64,000 nucleotides of DNA from an uncultured bacterium (GTDB lineage: Bacteria > Patescibacteriota > Saccharimonadia > Saccharimonadales > Saccharimonadaceae): assembly GCA_938017895.1 (NCBI GenBank), contig CALIJI010000008.1, positions 1-64,000 on the forward strand, read 5' to 3'. Shown one piece after another: positions 34,840-42,806 of the stretch. The translations under genes were made by a program, and so were the position numbers. Each line of letters opens with the position of its first letter. Position 1 is the first letter of the stretch. The notes under the pieces were generated by a model. The model searched no databases and had not been told where the DNA came from. It worked only from the letters and a program-made list of their open reading frames with translations.

Positions 34840-37185
34840 TTAATTTAGGCTAATAATTTTTCGTAAAGTCGCAAAGATTAAAGATGGAAGAGTGATACTG
34901 AATGCGATTATTGATAAAATATCGATTCTGCTTTCTTCTCGCTGAATACCGGTTTTAGGTGAACTCAAGTCCTTTTTGGTATTCTGAGCTAATTTTTCTT
35001 TGGCGATTTCGTTAGCTTTTTGAGCTTTATCATCTTCAATTTTCTTTTGCTTATTAGCTATAGATTCTTTGATAGACTTAATCTTTTGAGTAAGTTTTTC
35101 CTTTTCGGCTGGATCCTTAACTTCCTCGACTGCCTTTTCGATATCTTTAAGATTTATCTCAGGTAGCTTATTGATATCTGCTTTATTATCCTCTAGCTTT
35201 TTCTCAGTGTCAGCGACTGCTTGCTTAGCATGATCCTGGCGAGAAAGCTCTTTGTTTTTTAATTCTTTGAGCTTATTTGCTAACTTGTTTGCTGCTTCTG
35301 TAATATCTTCGTATGTAGGATTCTCTTGTTCATTTATCTCTTCGGCATTTTTTATTTCTGCCTGGATATCTGCATCATTTTTAATCCAATCTGGTGAGTT
35401 TTTGAAATTGGTTATTTCTTGTACGAGGGCTGTTTTGTCGAATCTCAAATCATTCATGGCATCTTCAAGTGTTCCATGTAAGAGGTTGATATCTTGTGAT
35501 GATAGCCATTTTGTAGGATCGTTTTGGTCGGATTCACCATCTTCTGTAAAATATTCTTTAGCTTTATTCAAAGCTTTTGTGAAGTTATCCACAGTTTCTT
35601 TACTATAGCGTTCCAAGTTCTTTATTGACTTAGCGGTCTCTACTAACTGTTGAAGATTTGAATATAATCCTAGATATGTATTAAAAGCTTTCTGGAATTC
35701 TTGGTCCATAGCCTTTTTGGCCTCATTATCCTTAAGTTCTCTGATAGCTTTTCTTGCATTTAGAACATCTTCGTATTTTTTGATGTTATAGCCTAACTCC
35801 AACTTATCTATTGCATCTTGTGCTTTTCTGATTCGTTTAGTTTCTTCGGCGATAATTTTTTCTATTGCTGTTTCTATGTCGCTAACAGCTTTATTTATTT
35901 CATCTTTACTTGCGTTTTTGTTGCTTATTATAGATTCAGCTGTAGATTTTATTGATTGAGGAAAATCTTCGACGATATATTTTTTCTGAGATGATAGCTT
36001 GTTTAGCGCATCTTTAAGCTTTGTTTTATCGTTTTCCGTGATTTTAACTTTTACGAAAACTTTTGCGGAATTACCGTACTCATCATTTGCGGTATAAGTA
36101 ATCGTATAATCTCCGAATTTAGGATCTTTAATATCTAAATCGCCGTAATTTATAGATACAGTACCTTTTGATGCTTTGACTTGATCTGCTAAATTTCGAG
36201 AAGAAAGCTCTTCTCTAGCTGGAAAATCTAATGTTTTTACCGTTTGGCCGTCAGTATAATTTTTATTTTCGCTATTAAAAGTAGGTAGGGTTTTGTCAAT
36301 ATCAACATTTAACACTAAGCGAGTTTTGTGAGTAGCTTCGTTGTCAAATTTTGTACCATTTGGTAGTGCTAACTTTGTATTAAGTGCTTCAATATCGATA
36401 CTACCTTGATAGTCCTGAGTGATAACCTTAATATACCCGCCATCTTTTTGGGGGTTTCCTGCCGCATCTGAATTTATGATTCTAGCGGATTTTCCTTCAT
36501 TGATTTGTTTTTCTATTATCTCAATTGGGGTTCCATCCCAGTTGACCATAGGATTTTTAATTACTGCTTGACCTTTTGAGAGATTTATAGTTTGTTCTTT
36601 TGATTGAAGGTCGTAAATATTATTTAGTTTAGGCAGTTTTGATACTACGCTAAAATCAGTAGCGTTTATTTGGTGAATCCATAGCAATTCTAGATTTTTT
36701 AATTTTTCTAGAGGAGATAAATCTTTAATTCCTGTTGCTGACAAATAGGCTGTTTTTATGTTTACTAAGTCTCGCATAGGCGATATATCTTCTACCGTCT
36801 CAATGCCGTGGATATGGATAAACTCTAAGTTTGTAAAATATTGAATCCCTTCAAGATTACTAAAATTGCGATATTTGTCCTCTGGCCAGAACATCGTTAA
36901 TTTTTTAGCATCGCCAAAAGTTATATCGTCCGTAATTTGGCGCGTTAGGCCAGCTTTTTTGATAAGTTCAGAATTAAGCGCTTTTTTAAATTTTTCATCA
37001 GAAAATTTAATTATATAATTATCTTGTGCATTTGTAGGGTCTATAGGATTTGTTGCAGTAGTAAAAGCATCCGCTTTTTGATATGTGCTATTTGCGAATA
37101 AATTTGTGGCGTAAACTCCACCACCGAGTGCCAAAGTTGTCACAGCTATAACTGGCAACAATCTACTAGTTTGTTTTATTTTCAT
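34840..37185 (-). CDS. Cell-surface leucine-rich-repeat protein with SPKTG anchor-like end
   Basis: 781 residues. A signal peptide (1-32) precedes internalin-like leucine-rich repeats (about 80-215: ISPMRDL, LSPLEKLKNLELLWI), an Ig-like segment (about 355-385: YTITYTANDEYGNSAKV) and a long helical region of FIVAR-type and coiled-coil repeats (about 390-735). The end has SPKTG, a hydrophobic helix and a basic tail, like a sortase signal with an SPxTG variant. It is probably a surface adhesin. AAGGAAAA precedes the ATG. No sortase gene is in the window. Confidence 0.8.
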   Translation of the reverse strand: MKIKQTSRLLPVIAVTTLALGGGVYATNLFANSTYQKADAFTTATNPIDPTNAQDNYIIKFSDEKFKKALNSELIKKAGLTRQITDDITFGDAKKLTMFWPEDKYRNFSNLEGIQYFTNLEFIHIHGIETVEDISPMRDLVNIKTAYLSATGIKDLSPLEKLKNLELLWIHQINATDFSVVSKLPKLNNIYDLQSKEQTINLSKGQAVIKNPMVNWDGTPIEIIEKQINEGKSARIINSDAAGNPQKDGGYIKVITQDYQGSIDIEALNTKLALPNGTKFDNEATHKTRLVLNVDIDKTLPTFNSENKNYTDGQTVKTLDFPAREELSSRNLADQVKASKGTVSINYGDLDIKDPKFGDYTITYTANDEYGNSAKVFVKVKITENDKTKLKDALNKLSSQKKYIVEDFPQSIKSTAESIISNKNASKDEINKAVSDIETAIEKIIAEETKRIRKAQDAIDKLELGYNIKKYEDVLNARKAIRELKDNEAKKAMDQEFQKAFNTYLGLYSNLQQLVETAKSIKNLERYSKETVDNFTKALNKAKEYFTEDGESDQNDPTKWLSSQDINLLHGTLEDAMNDLRFDKTALVQEITNFKNSPDWIKNDADIQAEIKNAEEINEQENPTYEDITEAANKLANKLKELKNKELSRQDHAKQAVADTEKKLEDNKADINKLPEINLKDIEKAVEEVKDPAEKEKLTQKIKSIKESIANKQKKIEDDKAQKANEIAKEKLAQNTKKDLSSPKTGIQREESRIDILSIIAFSITLPSLIFATLRKIISLN

Positions 37186-37219
37186 TATTTTCCTTATATA
37201 TTACGCTTATGATAATATA

Positions 37220-37248
37220 ATTTTACCATAACTTGGATAAAAAGTAAA
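37220..37248 (-). promoter_or_regulatory. Promoter of the surface protein gene
   Basis: TTTACT (37243-37248), 17-nt spacer, TAAAAT (37220-37225) with a TGG extension; leader about 27 nt with a ribosome site. Confidence 0.6.
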
Positions 37249-37290
37249 TATAATGATATGATGTGTTTATTTTGGTAGATTATAGAATAA

Positions 37291-37319
37291 AATAATCACC
37301 CCTTGTCAGAGTGATTATT
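37291..37319 (-). terminator. rpsO terminator
   Basis: A perfect 9-bp stem (37291-37299 with 37311-37319) followed on the minus strand by a T-rich run. Confidence 0.75.
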
Positions 37320-37333
37320 CGGTTTCGAGGTAG

Positions 37334-37600
37334 TTATTTTCGAAGTCCTAGCTTAGAAACAACAGCTTTGTAGGCTTCAAAATCTTTTCGTTCAAGATAT
37401 TTTAGAAGTTTTTTACGGCGACCAACCATTTGCATCAAACCGCGTCGAGCCATGAAGTCGTGCTTGTTTGATTTAAGGTGTTCCGTCACTTCTTTGATAC
37501 GAGCCGTCAAGATTGACACTTGTGCCTGTGGCGAACCAACGTCATTCTTTGAAACCTGAGTCAAAGCGATTGCCTTCTCTTTATTCTCTTTAGTAATCAT
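37334..37600 (-). CDS. rpsO: 30S ribosomal protein S15
   Basis: 88 residues, the normal length, from the ATG at 37600. The family core DVGSPQAQVSILTARI, DFMARRGLMQMVGRRKKLLKYL is clear. S15 binds 16S rRNA early in assembly. An in-frame ATG at 37636 lies on the -35 box and is rejected. The mRNA should be leaderless, so the usual S15 leader-binding autoregulation cannot operate here. Confidence 0.95.
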   Translation of the reverse strand: MITKENKEKAIALTQVSKNDVGSPQAQVSILTARIKEVTEHLKSNKHDFMARRGLMQMVGRRKKLLKYLERKDFEAYKAVVSKLGLRK

Positions 37601-37607
37601 CTTTAAA

Positions 37608-37636
37608 ATTTTATCATTTTTTAAGATTTTAGTCAA
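37608..37636 (-). promoter_or_regulatory. rpsO promoter
   Basis: TTGACT (37631-37636), 17-nt spacer, TAAAAT (37608-37613) with a TGA extension, ending 7 nt before the ATG. Confidence 0.8.
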
Positions 37637-37684
37637 GAGTAATATATAATTTAATCAGCGTCGGCTTGTAATGCAAATAATAAA

Positions 37685-37707
37685 AAGCCCCGCACTAAGT
37701 CGGGGTT
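37685..37707 (-). terminator. Terminator of the HEVFH orphan gene
   Basis: A GC-rich 7-bp stem (37686-37692 with 37701-37707, one wobble) followed on the minus strand by five T residues and TATTATT. Confidence 0.75.
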
Positions 37708-37714
37708 AGGGAAC

Positions 37715-38197
37715 TTACCAGTTCTTCTTGAATTCCAAAATATACTTTTTAATAACCCAGTCTTCTAGGTCGTTTTCCACCCAGTCTTCTAGTCTTTGTA
37801 ATTCGTCGACTTCGGTCAGTTGACGAACTATTGGATAGTGTTCTTCTTCCATGAAATCATCATAGTGGAAGACTTCATGTGGGAGTAAGTTAAAGTATTT
37901 CTCCCACTGTCTATCATCAAGCTTAACAGCTGCCCATGCCGTCCGCTGGCTTAAATAGATAGTTACATCAATTATTCCATCTTCGGACGTGAAATAAGAT
38001 AATTCAAATTGGCTAAACCTTATACTGTCATGGCATGAAATTTGGCCTTTGTATCCTATTTTGTTCAAAATCTCAAAGAGCTTATCTCCTGCTCTTTGAA
38101 TAATTTTTTTCTCCCTTATTTTAATTTTTTCGAAATTGATTTCTTCTAGCCAAGCTTTTGTGTTAGGGATCTTAATTTCACTCTTAAATTCTGTCAT
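37715..38197 (-). CDS. Orphan protein with an HEVFH motif, unknown function
   Basis: 160 residues, soluble and acidic toward the end. The segment LLPHEVFHYDDF contains HExxH, the zinc-binding signature of many metallopeptidases; a nearby EEEHY could give a third ligand. With no recognised family this may be chance. It is a stand-alone unit with a strong promoter (38318-38346) about 115 nt upstream, a weak ribosome site and its own terminator. Confidence 0.6.
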   Translation of the reverse strand: MTEFKSEIKIPNTKAWLEEINFEKIKIREKKIIQRAGDKLFEILNKIGYKGQISCHDSIRFSQFELSYFTSEDGIIDVTIYLSQRTAWAAVKLDDRQWEKYFNLLPHEVFHYDDFMEEEHYPIVRQLTEVDELQRLEDWVENDLEDWVIKKYILEFKKNW

Positions 38198-38317
38198 TTT
38201 TTTTAAGGTTCTCTTTCTAATAATCGCACATTTTAATATTACCGTCGCTAGAAAGTTTTTGCGCCAGTAATTATTTTTTCCTCCTTACAATATTTAAAAC
38301 ATGCGAATTATGAACAT

Positions 38318-38346
38318 ACTTTAACATGAATATAACAAAAAGTCAA
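38318..38346 (-). promoter_or_regulatory. Promoter of the HEVFH orphan gene
   Basis: TTGACT (38341-38346), 17-nt spacer, TAAAGT (38318-38323). The leader contains an AAGGAGG at 38278-38286 that has no usable ATG after it, possibly a relic of a lost start. Confidence 0.6.
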
Positions 38347-38384
38347 GCAAAGTGTTTTTTAATTAACTTTTATTCTTGATAAAA

Positions 38385-38406
38385 AAATCGCCAGCTGGGG
38401 CGATTT
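38385..38406 (-). terminator. Terminator of the seventh pilin gene
   Basis: A perfect 8-bp stem (38385-38392 with 38399-38406) followed on the minus strand by a run of seven T residues. Confidence 0.8.
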
Positions 38407-38408
38407 AA

Positions 38409-38858
38409 TTAGACATCGGTTGGTGCAACACCATTAGCTCCGCTAGAGCCAGTAGAGTTGATTCCGCCGCCACTCGTAGTAAAACTAGAAACGACGAAAT
38501 TTACAATCGCGTAGGACATTATAGCTACAATCAGACCAATAATTGCGTATAGGATTGTATTTTTGGCAGCTTCAACTTTTTTAGAGTCGCCATTCGAGAT
38601 TATGTAGCGTAGTCCGCCAAAGATAAGCATAATTATACTTAAAATGCCTACCGTGAATAACATCACGCTCACGATTCGAGTGAAAATTCCGGTATTTCCA
38701 AAAATAGTAGTCGGCATTTCGCTGGTTTTACCCTGTTGAAGCCCACTCTGAAGTCCGCCGTCAAAAATATTCGCTGCCAAAACGGGAGCTTGAGCCATAA
38801 TGGTAACTATGCTTGAAATAACTAAACCTGAGATCAAATAATTTGATAATTTCTTCAT
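38409..38858 (-). CDS. VirB2/TrbC-like pilin, distant seventh copy
   Basis: 149 residues from the ATG at 38858. Signal peptide (1-28, VLA end), GNTGIFTRIVSVMLF, then two helices around SNGDSKKVEAAKNT and the shared YAIIGLIVAIMSYAIVNFV, ending in a Ser/Gly tail. It is closest to the pilin at 16402. An earlier in-frame ATG at 38954 lies inside the tRNA-Ser gene and is rejected. It lies 22 kb from the main array with its own strong promoter, so it may be an alternative subunit. Confidence 0.78.
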   Translation of the reverse strand: MKKLSNYLISGLVISSIVTIMAQAPVLAANIFDGGLQSGLQQGKTSEMPTTIFGNTGIFTRIVSVMLFTVGILSIIMLIFGGLRYIISNGDSKKVEAAKNTILYAIIGLIVAIMSYAIVNFVVSSFTTSGGGINSTGSSGANGVAPTDV

Positions 38859-38867
38859 GATGATTGT

Positions 38868-38896
38868 ATTATACCAAAAATATTGATTTTTGTCAA
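38868..38896 (-). promoter_or_regulatory. Promoter of the seventh pilin
   Basis: Perfect TTGACA (38891-38896), 17-nt spacer, perfect TATAAT (38868-38873), 9 nt before the ATG. Confidence 0.8.
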
Positions 38897-38901
38897 TGAG
38901 C

Positions 38902-38930
38902 TTGCGTTTTTGTAGGTGATTTGTTAAAAT
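38902..38930 (+). promoter_or_regulatory. Promoter of tRNA-Ser(GCT)
   Basis: TTGCGT (38902-38907), 17-nt spacer, TAAAAT (38925-38930), 10 nt before the tRNA. Confidence 0.7.
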
Positions 38931-38940
38931 ATAAAAAGTT

Positions 38941-39033
38941 GGAGGATTACCCAAGTGGCTGAAGGGGACGGTTTGCTAAATCGTTAGTCTGGGGAGACCT
39001 GGAGCGGGAGTTCGAATCTCCCATCCTCCGCCA
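38941..39033 (+). tRNA. tRNA-Ser(GCT)
   Basis: A 93-nt class II tRNA with encoded CCA. The loop TTGCTAA gives anticodon GCT, reading AGC and AGU. The acceptor GGAGGAT pairs with ATCCTCC; the variable arm is long. Confidence 0.95.
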
Positions 39034-39051
39034 GAAAGAATTTATGTTTTA

Positions 39052-39080
39052 AAAAGTCTCGGATTTTTTTCGAGACTTTT
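39052..39080. terminator. Shared terminator of tRNA-Ser(GCT) and truB
   Basis: A perfect 10-bp stem (39052-39061 with 39071-39080) flanked by A and T runs, between convergent genes. Confidence 0.8.
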
Positions 39081-39082
39081 AT

Positions 39083-39790
39083 TTAGTCTTTGATTCCTAG
39101 ATCTTTAAGTTCAATTGCGTTTGATATGTCAAAATCAGCAATTTTTATTCGCCGTAGTTTGGAGCAAAAAGCGCCACAACCAAGCTTATAGCCCAAATCT
39201 TCAGCGAGTGAACGAATATAAGTCCCACTCGAAACATGAGTTCGGACTTTGAGGGTAGGAAAATTATAGTCTAAGATTTCAAAACTGAAAATCTCAACTG
39301 TCCGCTTAGGTATTTCGAAGTCTGCGCCTTTTCGCGCTAAGTCATAGGCTCGCCGGCCATCAATTTTTATAGCGCTAAAAGCAGGCGGTGTTTGCTCAAT
39401 CTTGCCTAAAAAATTTCTGTTAATTTCATTTTGGATTTGTTTTATCGTAGGAATTTGAAAATTACTACATTCGGAAATTTCGCCTTCTGGATCTCCAGTG
39501 CTTGAAATCTGTCCAAGCGTAAATTCAGCTTCATAGATCTTATCAAGTTTAGTTAGATTCATAGCGTTTTTGGTTTCTTTGCCGTAAAGTAAAACTAATA
39601 AGCCTGTCGCAAAAGGATCAAGCGTGCCAGTATGTCCAACTTTAATTTTTTTCTTACCGAGTTTTTGCTTAAGTATTCGCCGAACGCGCGCTACTATGCC
39701 GAAGCTAGTAATCCCAGCGGGTTTATCAATTAAGATTCGCCCGCTTTCTGATGGATTTTCGAGATCAAAATTCATGTTTTCAATGTTCAT
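39083..39790 (-). CDS. truB: tRNA pseudouridine-55 synthase
   Basis: 235 residues. The catalytic Asp lies in GHTGTLDPFATGLL, and KIDGRRAYDLAR and SGTYIRSLAEDLG are family segments. The C-terminal PUA-like domain is short. It makes pseudouridine 55 in the tRNA T loop. Its ATG overlaps the stop of the DHH-like gene (TAATG). Confidence 0.94.
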   Translation of the reverse strand: MNIENMNFDLENPSESGRILIDKPAGITSFGIVARVRRILKQKLGKKKIKVGHTGTLDPFATGLLVLLYGKETKNAMNLTKLDKIYEAEFTLGQISSTGDPEGEISECSNFQIPTIKQIQNEINRNFLGKIEQTPPAFSAIKIDGRRAYDLARKGADFEIPKRTVEIFSFEILDYNFPTLKVRTHVSSGTYIRSLAEDLGYKLGCGAFCSKLRRIKIADFDISNAIELKDLGIKD

Positions 39791-41748
39791 TACATTCCTG
39801 GAATTTTGAATTGTGAAGGATCTTGGTAGACTTGATCAAGCATAATATTGTTTGCGCTAGCAGAAGTGCCTTGTCCGACTGGCGCTGGCTGTGGAGTTTG
39901 TGCTGCGGAAATTACAGCTTGAGCGTTGGCTTCGTAAGGGTCTGGTGCAGTTTGGTTAGGGCTTGGTGGATTACTCAAAATTGGTGCTGGTGCAGGAATT
40001 TCGCCAAAATTAATGTTTGAAAAATCAGGAACAGGAGGAAGCTCTGGTGGCATTGGCATTGTGTTAAAGTCTGGAGCTGGAGGCATCGCAGGCTGACTAG
40101 CTGTAGTTAAGCTTTGCTCATTCTCTAATTTTGAGGCTGAGTTTATCGTACTGACAGGTGGGTCAATCGTTTTTTGATTATAATAGGCATTATCTTCGAT
40201 AGAAAGTCTGGCTGTTTCTGGCTGTGATCCGTTTATGATCGGTTGGTCTTCGGGGTTCTGCTCTAAAATACGGCGGGCTTGTTCAGGTTGATAATACTCG
40301 TCAGTCGTATAATCCTGTGCGCCAAATTTTGGCTGAACAGATACTTGATCTTGTTTTGGCTCTGAATTTGCTGGAGTCATTTGGTTTTGAATAGAGTTAT
40401 CTTCTTGTGGCAAGGAAATATCTGTCTGCTGAGCTGGCTCAAAAGTTTGAGAGCTAATAGGCTGCTCGGAAATGAAAGCTGAATCTTGTTCTATCTCAGG
40501 GTTGTCTAGAGAAATTTCTGGTGCATAGTTTTCTACTGGGGCAATTACTTCTGCGGTTGATTCTTCGGTGTTTTTGACGTAGCTTTTTGCAGGAGTTTCT
40601 TCAAATTTAATTTGATCTTCCTCTTCTGCGTAATCCTCTGATGTATTATCTATTTCAGGAACATTTGGAGTGCTTAAATCTCTAGTTGCAGGAAAATCGA
40701 CTGCTAAATCAGCTATCTTGGCAAGCTCAGGATCGAGCTCTTCATTGCTGGATTTTGTTGTGCTATCCGATAGTTTAGCGGACATCTCATCTAGATAATT
40801 ATCTAGTTCATTATCAGGCGTTGAGTCCTCACGTTCAATTGTGAGAATATTTGCATCCTTTTTCTTGGGTTGTTTTGGTTTGGTTTCTTCAGTTAAGTTT
40901 TCTACTTCTTCTAGCTTATTTGTGCCATTTTCGAAGTTTTTTGATTGATCTTCAATTTCTTTGCGGAGGTTAATTTCAGCTACACGATCCTCAGCTTCTT
41001 TTAATTTAGAAACAATTAATTGTTGGTCTGCTCCAGCAAGAATTAATTTAGATGCTAAATTCATAACTTTAGCGTTGGCTTTTTCATTTGAAAATCGCTC
41101 TGTTTCTGCAACAATTCCAGTTAGGATAGCTGTTGATACGGATTTGGTCAAGGATTTTTTACCAATAGAATCAGAATCAATTAGTTCAAGAGCCATCTCG
41201 GAAAGACTGGACGCTATTTCACTATGCCAGTTTAATTCGCTTAAGTTACTTGAAGTTTCGCCTACAGTTAAAACACCAACTGATGCGTCATGGAAAATTC
41301 TACCATGAGCAGTTAGAGCTCCGTCTAGATGATCTTGGCTAGTTACGCCCAAAGCTAGCACAAAATCAATATTGAAATCACCTTGTTCAAATTCAAGATC
41401 GTCCTTAGTTAAGGTTGTTTTGTATGGAGTAATGAAAATTTTAACATAATCACCGACTAATTTATATCGTAGGTGATCAGCCTTATCTTTGTTTAAGGCA
41501 ATAATAAAATCACGTAATGAATCAACAGAATTCTCGAAGGTTTTATTAGGGTTTAAAAATTCCAGTGCGTCTGGCATTTCACCGCTAGCAACCGCAGTTG
41601 CGTGTTTACCTGTTTTATTGATTGCGAGAGTTAAAGCTAGCGCTGCAGAAAGTTCATCAACGCTAGGATTATTGCTAACCGTAATCAGAATATTGTCTGA
41701 TTCTTTGAGCTTAGCGATAATCTGCTCTCGGGCGTTATTTTTTTGCAT
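39790..41748 (-). CDS. Degenerate DHH-phosphoesterase-like protein with long disordered tail
   Basis: 652 residues. Residues 1-270 have the look of a DHH/NrnA N-terminal fold (NILITVSNNPSVDELSAALALTLAI), but the usual DxD metal motif reads NPSVDE and no DHH triad is visible. Residues 275-652 are acidic, Pro/Gln-rich and probably disordered. In many bacteria nrnA lies directly before truB, as here, which supports descent from it. Nuclease activity is doubtful. AGGATCAGGAT precedes the ATG. Confidence 0.6.
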   Translation of the reverse strand: MQKNNAREQIIAKLKESDNILITVSNNPSVDELSAALALTLAINKTGKHATAVASGEMPDALEFLNPNKTFENSVDSLRDFIIALNKDKADHLRYKLVGDYVKIFITPYKTTLTKDDLEFEQGDFNIDFVLALGVTSQDHLDGALTAHGRIFHDASVGVLTVGETSSNLSELNWHSEIASSLSEMALELIDSDSIGKKSLTKSVSTAILTGIVAETERFSNEKANAKVMNLASKLILAGADQQLIVSKLKEAEDRVAEINLRKEIEDQSKNFENGTNKLEEVENLTEETKPKQPKKKDANILTIEREDSTPDNELDNYLDEMSAKLSDSTTKSSNEELDPELAKIADLAVDFPATRDLSTPNVPEIDNTSEDYAEEEDQIKFEETPAKSYVKNTEESTAEVIAPVENYAPEISLDNPEIEQDSAFISEQPISSQTFEPAQQTDISLPQEDNSIQNQMTPANSEPKQDQVSVQPKFGAQDYTTDEYYQPEQARRILEQNPEDQPIINGSQPETARLSIEDNAYYNQKTIDPPVSTINSASKLENEQSLTTASQPAMPPAPDFNTMPMPPELPPVPDFSNINFGEIPAPAPILSNPPSPNQTAPDPYEANAQAVISAAQTPQPAPVGQGTSASANNIMLDQVYQDPSQFKIPGM

Positions 41749-41790
41749 TTTAATCCTGATCCTATGTTTATTTTTATTAATTCTGAATTG

Positions 41791-41819
41791 ATTTTAGCAT
41801 AATCAAGATAAAATGTCAA
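41791..41819 (-). promoter_or_regulatory. Promoter of the DHH-like gene and truB
   Basis: Perfect TTGACA (41814-41819), 17-nt spacer, TAAAAT (41791-41796) with a TGC extension. The leader is about 40 nt. Confidence 0.78.
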
Positions 41820-41908
41820 GCGGATTTGAATAAAAGTTTTGACTTTTTTCATTAAATACTGTATAATCGATTTTGAATTGTAAATAATAACCTAAAATGA
41901 GGAACTAA

Positions 41909-42223
41909 ATGCCAATTATTAAATCTGCTGTAAAGCGAATGCGCCAAACTGCGAAACGACGAGAACGCAATGTCGGTATTAAAAAAGATATTAAAACTGC
42001 GGTAAAAGCTTTTGTGGCTGAACCAAGTGCAGTAAACCTTTCAAAAGCTCATAGCGAACTAGATAAAGCTGTTAAAAAAGGTTTAATCAAGAAAAATACT
42101 GCTGCCCGACGCAAATCCGCTCTATCGGCTGCAGCAAAAAAAGCTGGCGTCAAACTTGAAGCTAAATCAGCTCCAACCAAAAAAGCTCCAGCTAAGAAAA
42201 CTACCAAAAAAGCTGAAAAATAG
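41909..42223 (+). CDS. rpsT: 30S ribosomal protein S20
   Basis: 104 residues, basic and helical. The family core RMRQTAKRRERN and the HSELDKAVKKGLIKKNTAARRKSAL segment are clear. A Lys/Ala/Pro tail of about 20 residues extends the usual length. S20 helps 16S rRNA folding. GAGGAACTAA precedes the ATG, so this gene is not leaderless. Confidence 0.93.
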   Translation: MPIIKSAVKRMRQTAKRRERNVGIKKDIKTAVKAFVAEPSAVNLSKAHSELDKAVKKGLIKKNTAARRKSALSAAAKKAGVKLEAKSAPTKKAPAKKTTKKAEK

Positions 42224-42233
42224 TTTTAAAAAT

Positions 42234-42267
42234 AAAATCCGCCTTCTAACTACGATAGGCGGATTTT
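42234..42267 (+). terminator. rpsT terminator
   Basis: A perfect 11-bp stem (42234-42244 with 42257-42267) followed by T residues. Confidence 0.85.
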
Positions 42268-42280
42268 TATTATGCAAAAT

Positions 42281-42709
42281 TTAGAATCGATAGTTTTTGG
42301 TTATATCCTTAAGAAATGGCACGACACTTGAAAAATAAGCTAGGGTCGCTATTGTTACATTTATGATAAAAATGATAAGCGCAATTTGAGCGATAGTTTT
42401 AGCTTTAGACCTAGCGCCAGTTTCCAGCTCAAACTGGTTTCCGGCTTTAATTGCTTTATAAGCGAAAAATCCCGCCAGCAACACTAACGGCTGTAAAAAT
42501 ATTCCTAATACAGAGCAAATAATTGCGATTTGTGCTGAGGATAGATCTTCGTTGGCGATTTTTGCTGCTCGTTCTGCTTTGAAATTTTCTTCTATTCGGC
42601 GATTGTGTCGATCTTCATCGGAAAGATTATCAGCTCGGTCATAAGAATTACCATTATTTTTAACTTCAGGATAAATATTGCTAGGGTCAAATTGTTTATG
42701 GTTGTCCAT
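42281..42709 (-). CDS. Two-helix membrane protein, DUF4190-like
   Basis: 142 residues: a polar N-terminal half and two helices (about 58-84 and 104-130). The GFFAYKAIKAG link between them is like DUF4190 proteins. Function unknown. TATACT (42717-42722) is 7 nt before the ATG, so the mRNA should be leaderless. Confidence 0.65.
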   Translation of the reverse strand: MDNHKQFDPSNIYPEVKNNGNSYDRADNLSDEDRHNRRIEENFKAERAAKIANEDLSSAQIAIICSVLGIFLQPLVLLAGFFAYKAIKAGNQFELETGARSKAKTIAQIALIIFIINVTIATLAYFSSVVPFLKDITKNYRF

Positions 42710-42771
42710 AAAATTAAGTATAACAATAGTTAGATAAAAAAGAAAGTTGTGTTTTGTGAATAGGCTCTTGA

Positions 42772-42800
42772 TTGAAAAGAACCGCTAAAAGTGTTAAAAT
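42772..42800 (+). promoter_or_regulatory. tsaD promoter
   Basis: TTGAAA (42772-42777), 17-nt spacer, TAAAAT (42795-42800) with a TGT extension, 6 nt before the ATG. Confidence 0.75.
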
Positions 42801-42806
42801 CGATAT

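Noticed and set aside
38272..38286. Second small gene in the leader of the HEVFH orphan
   Set aside because: A strong AAGGAGG is present but no ATG, GTG or TTG at proper distance opens a frame of useful length.
38859..38954. Longer N-terminus of the seventh pilin
   Set aside because: It would run into the tRNA-Ser(GCT) gene and through the promoter; the signal peptide begins at the ATG at 38858.
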